Part shown: positions 46,951 through 59,300 of the stretch, one piece after another | Layout of the letters: each line of letters starts with the position of its first letter | Numbering within the stretch: position 1 is the stretch's first letter | NCBI GenBank assembly: GCA_963082975.1 | Contig: OY720350.1 | Coordinates: 13,424,910-13,488,909, forward strand | Source: Labia minor | Lineage: Eukaryota > Arthropoda > Insecta > Dermaptera > Spongiphoridae | Length of the DNA stretch: 64,000 nt | Reading direction: 5' to 3' | Notes under the pieces: generated by a model | What the model saw: the letters and a program-made list of their open reading frames with translations, nothing else | Databases searched by the model: none | What the model was told of the DNA's origin: nothing | Made by a program: the position numbers and the translations under genes

Positions 46951-47221
46951 GGCGCCATTGGGTGTGTGGGTAGCGAACCTGCCTCACATTCACATGATCC
47001 AGGGTTCAAGTCCCGGGCCTGGCAAGGGAATTTCCCTAGCTGGACTCAACCCAACCTCCGGGAACAGCATTGGGGAAAAGCTACTTGATAGCGCCTCCGA
47101 TCAAGAAAATCAGGGTAAAGGTTGAGAGGACCCGTTCTACTGATCATACGACACCTCATTCATATAACCGGCTTGATAGGCGTTGTCCTTGCGTAGGACG
47201 TACAAAAGTCAGAGGTTTTTT
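46951..47221 (+). mobile_element. tRNA-derived SINE
   Basis: About 270 bases. The head has an A-box-like segment (about 46957-46969) and a B box GGTTCAAGTCC at 47003-47013, the internal RNA polymerase III promoter arrangement of a tRNA. A tRNA-unrelated body of about 180 bases follows, ending in an AT-rich tail. It is flanked by (TA)n DNA, so target duplications cannot be read. The tRNA of origin is not determined. Confidence 0.8.
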
Positions 47222-49284
47222 AATATATTTATATATATAATATACAAACACAATAATATTATAAGTTTTGAATTGAATTTCTAGTAATTAAAAAAAAAAT
47301 TGTCCATAATTAACTTAAAAAAAGGTAAAACGTAAAAGTATACCTTTTTGACTTTGTTAGTGGTGAGTTCGTTTTGGTTTCGCTCGTTATTAATCTGTTT
47401 AGTTAGACTCAAATGGGTAGGTGGTGCACGTGAGCTGCAAAGGAAATACGAGGGTTGCACGGGTGGTTTTAACATATCTCCTTCTCTTTGTGCTACGGTC
47501 TTAGATCGAGCCGTTTGTCAACTTGAGTATAAATACATTTGGCAAGTGGAAATCCTAATACATCAAAGCAACTTACTCTCTCCCTCTTTCACCCATTCCC
47601 GTCCTCTTATTTTCTCTCTCTCTCTCTCTCTCTAGTATTTCAACCACAACATGAGAAAGAAAAAGAAAAATTCTATACTATCTCTGGTCGTTATTTTGAA
47701 AATATACACCTCAATGAATTAATTTTAAATTGCATGTCCACAGAGATGTATTGACGAATTAATTTTTCACCCAATTCCTTTAATATCTCAAACGGAATTG
47801 GGAGTAAAAATTTCAAAACAAAAATATATTTAAATCTATTGTCTTATAAACTTCCTTGCCATTTTTTTTTTTTATTAAAAAATATAAAAAAACTTCAAAA
47901 GAAATTTCCAAAACAAATAATATTTTTTTTCAATTAATTATTTAAATAAAATAATATGGTAAATATAAAATAAACTTTGTTTCGGGTTAAAGTTTAATAA
48001 CGAAAATTGCATGGAATTAATAAATTATTTCAGAAAATAATAATTTCAGAGTGTAACAGTAATTTATTAATATAGGGATCTTTTCAGACTTCCAAAAAAG
48101 TTTTAAGAAAAATTCACTTAAAAATGGTATTGCATTATTGAATTTGAATTCAATTTCATTTTAAATACTTGTACATTGACAATCGTAATGCGCCTTCTCA
48201 ACAAGTTGAGTGCCCGACAACAGCGCCACCCTGGCGTTTATTTTTTCCATCACTATAGATGTATTTACATACGCTTAGTTATAAATCACAATACTTTTAC
48301 CTTTTTTAAGGGTATAATATTTATTGCATTTTTCAAAAAAAAAAAGACTTTGTACATTATTTTAAAATAAAATATATTTTTCAATTAATTATGTATGTAT
48401 ACTTGTTGATAATAATGACAGCTCCTTTAAAGATGCAGGTCATTTATTGTGTTAGTTATATTTTTGTTATAAGTTAATAATAAATAAAATAAAATAACAA
48501 AAAATTATTTCCGGATTATTTTCACACTTAATTGAAAGATTTGAGTTTCGAAAATTCGGCGCCCATTTTCGCCCATTTGTAACTTTCTTAAATCGACCAC
48601 TAACTCTTATATATTTCAAAAAAGTCTTTAAATTTTAATTTTTCTGGTAAGTTGTATCTTTTCAATTAATTAAATATTGTAAATAAAATTAATAATTAGC
48701 AAAAATAAATGTACGAATGAACAAATAAAGTATCAATTTAAATTAAGTAATTTAAAAATTGAAAGATTCTTTTTCATCTGTCTTCATAGTAAAAGTGTAT
48801 TATAAAATACATAAAAAGTAAACATATATATTATTTTATCATTTAGGTGTTTGTATTTTAATAAATCTTGATGGTCATTTCCTAGAATTTCTATTCAAAT
48901 ATTTATTTTTAAATAAAATTTTAACTATAACATTAGGGATTACTCTAAAATTAATTGGTTTCGAAATGATTAATATTATTAAATTTATGATATAAATTAA
49001 AGTTAAAAACTCATTTAAATATGAACGGGATATTTATTGACCTTATATGGCCCAACTCCTTCCTCATTTGGGGTTACCATGCTCACCTCTATAAATATTC
49101 AAATTAATTTTGCTTACTGTCAGTACAAAATTAGCAATTGTAGTGTGTCTAGGGATAAAATTACATATATATTGATATTAGTGTTAATTATATCAAATTC
49201 AAACTAGCTTAGATTTCAATTTATTTTTCAATATTATTATAATACCTAATATTTAGAATGTAATGTTTGGTAATTGTATATGTT
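47222..49284. other. AT-rich DNA with unique patch at 47340-47640
   Basis: The 47340-47640 patch is less AT-rich and includes a (TC)n tract near 47612-47634 and a TATAAATA-like string near 47530. Open frames there do not look coding. A small patch at 48175-48250 is likewise unassigned. Confidence 0.4.
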
Positions 49285-49710
49285 AATTAACATGTCATGA
49301 ATTTGGATAAAACTTTACCAGTGGATTCCTTTTTTAATTCCAAAGAACCTTTCCTTAAGCCCAATTTACACGGGCTTAGTACTAGCCATTAGTTGGGCAA
49401 ATACTTTTATGAGCGGGCCAAAATGAAATTTTCAAAAACTCTTCCGGGTCGGAGGACCATATTTCGAAAACACTAATAAAAAATTTTATTTATTTTTGTT
49501 TTTTTTTTGTTTTTTAGAGACATTAGTTACCAAAAGAATAAAACATAAATATGGTATGTAAATTGAATGTCAATGGATTTATTTGCAAATTTTAATAATT
49601 TTTATCTCGGAAACTATAAGTGACCGAACCCTTTGCTAATTTAATAGTCACTTGGAATTAAAAAAGGAATCCACTGGTAAAGTTTTATCCAAATCTATGA
49701 CATGTTAATT
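49285..49710. repeat. Foldback element, 59-bp arms
   Basis: The left arm (49285-49343) and right arm (49652-49710) are inverted copies with about two differences, sharing for example TGGATAAAACTTTACCAGTG. The spacer is about 308 bases and has TACACGGGCTTAGTACTAGC. It looks like a long-arm MITE. Superfamily and target duplication are unclear. Confidence 0.8.
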
Positions 49711-50132
49711 TATATATATATATATATAATTACTCTGTCTTTAATTAAAATGGTGAAGAATGAATGAACATCTTTCGACTATAAATAATTGATGGTTTCC
49801 CACATTTGCACATTTCAAATGGATCATAACATAAAAAATTCTAACTAATCCCTAATTAAAGGAGAGAAATGAAAATAAATCATCTTTTGTTGTTTTTATT
49901 AATATATATCTCCCAATAATTTTACAATACCTAGAACATATTTATTATAAGTGATTGATTTCAGTATAAATATTGAATATTAAATTCAATTTCTCACGAA
50001 ATGGATAAACATTAGAAAGATTAGATATGAAATTGAAATACGTATTGTATTTTGTGAACTTTTGAACTTTTCAAGCAATATCCATTCGAACCTATTGATC
50101 ATAATAAATTTGTTAGTGATTTAAGTACTCAC

Positions 50133-50371
50133 CCAGCAAGCATGGTGTAGAGGATAATGCCGAGGGACCAGATGTCACAGGCAGCGTCGTAGCCTTGCCT
50201 CGAGAGGACTTCCGGTGCGACAAAGTTTGCCGTATACAGGGGTGTCATCAGTAGGCCATTCTCAGCGCGGAGTTGCTTGGCAAAACCAAAATCACAAATT
50301 CGCAAGGATTCTGGTGTCGCTGTTTCTGATGCATACATGATATTGGACGGCTTCAGATCACGATGTACCAC
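50133..50371 (-). CDS. RPS6KA: RSK exon: catalytic and activation loops
   Basis: 239 bases. It begins [10 protein letters not shown] (catalytic loop), continues through CDFGFAKQL to the activation loop [15 protein letters not shown], and ends within [10 protein letters not shown]. The Thr of MTP is the ERK phosphorylation site of the family. Where vertebrate RSKs have Cys after TP this protein has Leu. The acceptor is TTTTTTCAG and the donor GTGAGT after GG. Confidence 0.96.
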
Positions 50372-53300
50372 CTGAAAAAATTCATATTTTCATTCATTTA
50401 AAATTTTCATAAATTTATATAAAATATTACTAATTTTACATATAAGAAGTAGAATTAATTTTATAAGAAAAGTATAAAAATTTAACTAAAGATAAATTAT
50501 TATTTGATCCCAAAAAGTCTTGAATATTTAATAAAATTAGAACTTTTCAAAAGGCGGATTACATCTTGATATTATTACCGGCCGACGATAGTAAGGGAGG
50601 TATTGTTTTTATAATAATTTTCAAATCTTATTAATTATTTTAAAAAGTTTGTGATTTCAATAAATCTAGTGTTTTCTCGTCAGAAATAGTATTGCGATCA
50701 CGAAAATTTTCGATTTCGAGATTTTGATGTTTTTATACGTTTTGAAGGTTCCTGAATCATTTTCACTAAGGTTGAGAAAAATGTCTGTCGGTGTGGGTGT
50801 GTGTAAAACGCAAAAACGGTTTGAGTTAGAATAATGAAATTTGGTATACAGGCATTATTCAAAATTCATAGTTTTCTATCAACTTCTGAGAAATGTAGCT
50901 CAACCGGAAGAGGGTCATTACCTACAACGTTTTGATTTTTTTTCCTCTAAAGTGAACGTAAAAATAAAAATATATGTTTGATAATTTTTCACATGATTAA
51001 TAATTGTATAAAACTGCTATATATAGAATTTCAGCTTGATTGAATTGCTGAAAGTACCAGAATTAATTTTTTAACACTGCAAATCACGCGTGAACACGTT
51101 ACGTGGTGCCATCAATAAAAAACCAAACATTCGCTGATTTAATAAATATTATTTATTAATTTGTAATTTATAATTAATTAAATTTAATTTAAATATAATA
51201 TATGTTATTTAATCCAATTCAAATTGCGAGATAGTCGAGTGGAGACACTCCAGCTTTTTTTAGAGGAGAAGAATTTTAAATTGAAAATAAAAACAAAAAA
51301 AAAAACAAAACAAGTGAAACATGTTTTCAATGTTCATGAAATTTGTTTTATAATTGTTTGGAATTAATATTTAAATATTATTAGAGGCTGGAGCGTAGGA
51401 ATATGTTGTAATCTGGAGGTCCATGTCCACCCACACCGTTTCGCAGTACAGTAAATCAGATTATATTTTGGCAATAATGCGAATATTGACCTCCAAGTGC
51501 TCCTTTGTTTTTGGTACATCAGCGCATATGAATGACTAGATATTCTCTAAGAAAATAATTATCTAAATCATAGGTTCCCAAAGCGGTCTATATACACCGG
51601 TGGGGGTCTATTTTAACCTCCAGGGGGTTCAATAACAAATTTGGGGGTACTTGAAATGAATATGGGAGTCTACGGAGGTCTAGGGGGTCCACGAGTTTTC
51701 CCGGCTCTAAAAAAAAGGTAAATTGTTTTCCGTCATGGCTTTTGAAACATTTTTGATTTTTCAATAAGTCTCTAAAAAAAGGATAAATTTTTTTTATAAA
51801 AAATCAAAATCAATTTAGGGGGACTACCCAAAACCGAAAAACATGCCAAGGGGTTTACGACACAAAATAAGTTTGGCAACCTATGATCTAAATGGTATTT
51901 TTAATTTTTTTTTTTATTTATTTATTTTTTTAGTTATTATCATTGAATGCCATGATATACTCCTTCATACAAATATTAATAGAAATAGAAATAAATATAT
52001 ATAAAAAAGATTTAAAATAATCTTATCACTTTTGTTTTTATTTAAAAATGAAATTCACTTAAAATATAAAAATATTATCTATTCTATTTATTTTAAGAAT
52101 AATTTAACAAATATGAAAAAAATTATAATGATTTAAAAAAAAATAAAAAAAAATAATCCGAATTTTATAAAAAAATAAAATATATAGCAAATATATAGGT
52201 CAATTAAACTGCTTTTATAATCTACGATATAAAATCATAATATGTTAATTAAGAATGGATTTATGTCAGTTTCATGATCGTTAAACTGTCATCTCGTGAA
52301 TAAAATTTGTAAATTATTACTAAATTAAAGCTTAGAGGCTATATAATGGTTAGATAAATAAAACAAAATTAAAAAATAAAACGAATATACTCTCGAGTTC
52401 GAATTATAGTTGGTATATATAGTAGTATTTATATATATTTTGATATTTAAATTAATTAAATAAGTAATCATCAAATATAATATGTAATGAAGAGAGAGAG
52501 AGGGAGATTTTAAAGAGAATAAAATTAAAATCTCTTGAAATTTCCAGTCTATATTTAATTCATATATTGATATTTATATCTCTTCTAGGTAAATAATACC
52601 TATTTTATATATTTTTTTATAATTTTTTTTTACGAGACTAAAATAGATTTACATTTTACTTTTAGTGATGAACAATTTGATATATGTATATTAAATTTTT
52701 AATTTTAACCAAAAGCAAATGCGGTATTATTTTATTTTTATTTTTTTATTTTTGTTGTTTTTTTCTTTGTTTTGACCATTTAATACACTTTAGAATGTAT
52801 CTCACTTGTATTAGAGATAGATAAAGCTGAAGGGTAGTTAGAATGGATTTAAAGTGAAGTTCAAGGGTCGCTAAAGGAGGTTGAATAGGTATTTGTTAAT
52901 TGTATTGGTTCGAATAATCTTCTATAATCCTTTTCGCCAATCCACTTCTGTTAATTTAATCCCTGTTCAGTGCTATTTAATAATTACGAATGGAGATTCG
53001 ATCATTTAGTATACAAAATGTTTTGGATTATTGTTTTTCAAATCAATTTTAAAAGATCTCAAAAAAATAAAGAAAAGAAAAATAAAGATAGTTATTTAAA
53101 TTAGTATAAAGAAAATCTAACGATATGAATTCAATGAATTGAAATACGAGGGATGTTCAAAAGAAAAGGTGAATTTTGAACTTGATTACCGAATTTTTTT
53201 TTGTTATGTTGGCACTTGTATGTTTCTCTTATATTATTAGCCATTTTGAATTGGTAGTTTGTTTTTGACAACTGAAAGTTAGTCAAGTTTGTGTGTATTC

Positions 53301-56300
53301 TTAGATTTTTTAAAGAATTTTGTGTTAAAAATGAAATAAAGTGCTCCAATGTACTTCAAATTTTGACTGTGGCATTAGGCGAGTCTACTTTGTCTCAAAA
53401 AAATGTTTATAAGTGGTACAAGCGCTTTACAGAAGGCCGAGAAGATGTTGATGAAGCACGCCAAAATCGATCAAATGTGAGGGTTTTGCTCACTGTTTTC
53501 TTCGATTACATTGGCGTGGTGCATCATGAGTTCTTGTCTACAGGTCGTATGGTAATAATGAATACCCAAAGGAAGTTAGGCGACGTTTGCGAGAAGCAAT
53601 ACAAACGATCGGAATTGTGGAAAAACAAATCATGGATTCTGCATCAAGATAATGCACCAGCTCATACATCATTGCTTGTTCGTGATTTGCTGGCCAAAAA
53701 CAACACCGCAATCATTCCCCAACCACCGTATTCACCAGATTTGGCTCCCTCCGACTTTTTCTGAAGAAACCAATGAAAGAAAAGCGTTTTGCTATAATTG
53801 ATGAGATAAAGTCGGAATCGAAGAACGAGCTGATGGCCATACCGAAAAGCGCATTTCAATAGTGCTTCGACGATTGGAAGAAGCGCTGGCATAAGTCCAT
53901 TATATCTGAGGGAAATTACTTTGAAGGGGACAAAATGAATATTGATGAATAAATAAATACTTTTCGAAATAATTCAAAATTCAACTTTTCTTTTGAACAA
54001 ACCTCGTACTAATTATAAAATTAAACCATTTTGCATATTTTTTCAATATATTTTTTACATCTACCATATATACTTCTTTTTTCATCATATATGTATTTAC
54101 ACGAAAATAAATTATTTGTTTTGTAAAAATAAATCTCAAACTTAACATTTTTTTAAACTGTTTTTATTAAAAATATCATATAATTAGACTTAAATTAGAA
54201 TATTTTTTAATTTCAAAAAGAAAAGTGAAATTTAATACATCACAGATAGAATTTCATTAAGCGAATTAATTGATTCTATTTTAATCAAACAAAGGTCGGT
54301 ATTGTTGAGAAATAGAATTTATCAGCGTTGATAGATTATTGATTGGTAATATTTCAACAAATAATCAAATTAAATGGAGATAATTCCTTTTTTAATAAAT
54401 ACAGTGCGGTGGTCATTGAAATTAGTAATTGGCTCCTGGTCCCTAATTGAGCCTCTTGTTTAATCAACGACACTCTCTCCTCCCTCAATCTACACACCTA
54501 CACGCGCACCATGCACATTTTTATTTTTTTTACTTTTTTAAGGTTCATTTTAATTAAACTTAATTTCATGATTCTCCGAAAAAAAAAATTGAGTTAAATT
54601 TCTATAAGATTACATTGACAAAAATATCAAATGTATTTATTCTATAGAAAAAACAAGATGTAGGAAGAGAAAATATGATTAAATAAACGCTTTTGATTAT
54701 GAACATTATTTTATTTAACTTAACGGTCGTTAATATGTAGATTAGGAAGAAAACAAGAAGAAGAAAAAAAAGAAAAAGAAAAAGGATAAAAAAATAAATC
54801 TAATTAGAATATACGTTAGTACCTATTATTATTATTATTATTAAATTTAGCTTTGTTTATTTTCTTTCTTCTAACTTGAGCAAATAGAACAGAATTAAAT
54901 TTTTTGTTGTTTTTAATGAATTTGCAAATTCTTAAAAATAGAAAATACAATAGATTAATATTAAGTATGTTTATTATTATTATTATTATTAAATTTAGCT
55001 TTGTTTATTTTCTTTCTTCTAACTTGAGCAAATAGAACAGAATTAAATTTTTTGTTGTTTTTAATGAATTTGCAAATTCTTAAAAATAGAAAATACAATA
55101 GATTAATATTAAGTATGTTTAGTAGTGCCTATTATTATTATTATTATTATTATTAAATTTAGCTTTGTTTATTTTCTTTCTTCTAACTTGAGCAAATAGA
55201 ACAGAATTAAATTTTTTGTTGTTTTTAATGAATTTGCAAATTCTTAAAAACAGAAAATACAATAGTATAATATTAAGTATGTTTAGTTAATAAATGGATA
55301 AAGTTTATTATTTCTTTCAATATCTGATTTTCCATAAAATCTTTTGGCTTAAATTTTAATTAAATCAAGTACTTTTGACCAAGATGATAGCTTTGTGGTT
55401 ATAGTTTTGGTCCTCCGAACTTGAAATCCAGAAATCGTACTTCACCAAGTTTACTTAGATTCAAGATTATGTATTAATTAATTTAAAATAAATACGTAGG
55501 TTATAGTTAAAAGGAGAATAAATCACTCAAATCAATAAAATTAAAAAATAAAATACTTTTTAATAATATTTTATTTTACTTAAAAAAAAAAAAATAATAA
55601 ATAATAAATTTTAATATTTTTATTTTAATTTAGAAATTTTGTAAGGAGAGAAATTCTATAATTATTCTTATTAGAATTTAGTTGGAGTAGCAACTTTTAA
55701 TTTCAGTAGGGCTGATCCGAAATAATCAAATTAATTTTTTTTATATACCAACTGAGCTCATTCTTGAATGTTTTGGAAATCATTGGCAAAGTATACTTTG
55801 TGTATTTAATCATTTAAAAGATACATTTTCTTTAAATTTAAATAAAGTAAAATAAATTAAATAAATTATAATTTCATAAATTAAACAATTTTTAATAATG
55901 CTTAATTCATTAAAATGTTAAAATTATATATAATAATTAAAATAGTTTAGTCTATTAAAATAAATTTAGTTGCATTTTAAAAAATGCATTGTGCAACATC
56001 TTTTCATAAAGCACTAAACCTATCTTCTAAATATTTTGAATTAAAATAGTAATTTCAACATAAATATTATTAACTACTTATATATCGTAAAAAAATATTA
56101 TCTATATGTATATAATTCGATTATAATAGAAAATTTAAAACAAAATAGAATAAATGATTCAGAAACTCACCCCATGTTTGTGAAGGTATTCCACTGTTGA
56201 TACAAGAATTTCAAGAACATGACTCGCTTCTCTTTCTGAAATATGTTTTCGTCGAAGGATCAAATCAAACAATTCGCCTCCACGTAACAATTCCATAACC

Positions 56301-59300
56301 AAATATACATATCGATCATCTTGATAGACCTTCAAACAAAATAGAAAATATATTAATCATTATATTTAAAACAATATTATAAAAAAGAAATGTACATATA
56401 TAAAAAGAATATACGTAATTGATAAATCTAATGTATTTATTTATTTTTAATGAAATATTTTAAATCTGCTAGATTTTACATAAATAATTGAAAAATACAA
56501 TTATTTTTTTATAGATTTTCAATATTATTGTTTTTATTAAATTAAATAAAATTATATAATAATAATAATTATATGAAACTGAATAAGAATAATTATTTAC
56601 ATTAGAACCTTTAATGTTTAAATTGTTTGAATTATTTGACTATTATGTATGCATTTCGGTTCCTTTAAAAACTTTAGTTAAGAACTTTAAATTCTGAAGA
56701 TGATGATCTAACAATCTAAATGCGTATATATATTATTATTATTATTATACCCGTATTTTAGTAGAAAAGAAAAGAACTTTCGGTTTTAGTAATGTGATAG
56801 AGATAGAAATCGTAGATAGAGAGAGGTAGATGCTTATATTTTATTTAAACATATTTATATTAAATTAATGTTATTATGAAAATCCAAAGGAGGTTGTGCT
56901 CTTTTAATTATTTAATTCCATTTGCTTTTATTATATGACAAATTAAAATTATTTTTATATCAAAGAATTATTAATACCTTATTAAAAAGAATTCAGGCAC
57001 AATGATTTTTTAAATTTTTAATTTGTTTTCCTCAGATACACATACGTACTAAATATTATTTGTTTTTTTTTTTGTTTTTTTTTGGTTCAAGATAAAATAA
57101 CCCTCTCACTATTAAACAAATTGTTATGATCAAATTTATAGAAATATGTATAAACATTATTATTCGTTATAAAATCTGCGGATTTTGCTTAATTTTAAAA
57201 ATAATAACAAATTCAATCTGTATTTTCAACTAAGAAAATGAATAAAAGAAAAATATTATTCCTGTCTTACAACCAATCACATAAAATTTGGACTAATTGA
57301 ATACAATTATATTATTATTAATAAAATTTTGAATTATTTCTTATTAAATACAATCGTAAATATTGTAATTATGTTTGTATATTTATATCTTTTCAAGATG
57401 TTATGAAATTTGTAATTTTCTTTCTGTTTTTAGAAATTCAAATAAGTATATATTCTGTAGTTATTATTATTTTATATTCTTATAATTACTGTAATAAATA
57501 TCTGAATTACAAGTAAGGCACATTGCAAGTAGACCACATTGAACTCTCTCAATCGCTCCTATGAAATATTAAAGGGGAAACCAATTGGGAAACGACAAAT
57601 GAGTAGAACAATGAAATCAGAGTTGGAATTTAGTAGCGCCACAAAGATAGTTAGATCAAAATTACTTACTTTAAAAATGGTTAGTTAGGTAAATGAAGAA
57701 TTAAATCTTATAATACAAAATAATGTAAACAAATTTCTAAATTACAATAATATTATTTATCATTTACTTGAATTATTATTATATTATAGAAACTAAACAA
57801 AATGTGCTAGGGAAAAATTAAAATTTATTAAATTAAAATTTTTCTTTTCTTATTATATATCATTATTTCTAAATTTATCTTGGATCTGATGTAAATAACA
57901 ACTCCATTTATTTTATAAATAATTTAAATTATATTATTTAAGCTATTAGTATCCATTTAAATCCATGTTTCAATTGTTGTTTAATTGATTAGAAAGATAT
58001 AAGAAGTTCTTTGATCTAACTATATATTTTAAATATATACAATGCTTACATCTCTTAATTTTACAATATTTGGATGGCTTCCCCATCGCAGAAGAATTTC
58101 CATCTCTTCATTGCAGTCTCTTTTTGATTTATCTATCACCTGAAACATAAGAACTTTATTAAATTTATTATCTATAGTATAAAGTAGAAACGATAAATTT
58201 ATATTAATTAATTAAATAAAAAATTATTGTATATGATATTTATTTAAGGTTTTATTTGAAAAATGCAAAATCAAATTAATTTATAAAACTATTAAATTAT
58301 AAAAAGTATAATATAAAATAATAAAAAAATAATCGTCTACATTGATATAATTATAATGCAAAAGAGAAATAAATAAAATAAAATAATTTATTTTTTTTGA
58401 TCTATAATAATAAACCAAGAGTAAGAATAATTATACCAATAGGGTTACTAATGTAATAATGACGGAAAAAGAAAATGCCAGTCTAACTAGCACAGAGCCT
58501 TTCTCATAATATATGGATCAAAATTAAAGAAATTAATTTTCAATAGCAATTTAATTTTAAATGATAGACAGTTTTATATTTTTATCCTATTAAAAATTAA
58601 TCCCTTAAATTTATCTTCACATTATACTGCGTTAGACTAGTGTTTTGTTTTTTCCGTCAATGTACATATACTTAGTATAATTTTGGAAAAAACAAATTCA
58701 AACTTGCTTTGCAGGCATATTCCACTTGTGTACTTCTACGGATGCACAATCGACAAACGGAATAGCTGCCTTCACCAATAACGTCTCGAAGTTCATATTC
58801 ATCTCCAATTGAATTTGGTTTAACAGGTAACAACTGAAAGCAAAATAATAAAGAGAAAAATATTAGTTTTGTTTAAATATAGATGACCGTTCTTTTCTTT
58901 TAATTCATCTTTAAAACATGTAAAATGTGATTTTGGAATACATAATCTAAAGAAAATTTAATAGATCCATAAAAAAAAACTAAATTATATACTCGAAAGT
59001 AGCATGTGAATATAATTATTGAAATAAAATATTTCAAGAAAAAATTATAATTTAAATCAGTGGTTCCCAAACTTATTTGGCTAAGCGCCCCCTTTCCAAA
59101 AAAGAAATTACTCAGCGCCCCCATGGAAATTAACTTTTTTTAATTTTAATAATAATTAAACAGAAAGATAAATGTACCTATTTGCAAAATATTATAAATA
59201 AAAGTGTAAATTAGAAACATTGAATTTATGTATCTATTTATTGATCTCAGAATAGAAAAGTAATATACAAGTAATTTTCCCTAAATGCAACTGTGGCCAT

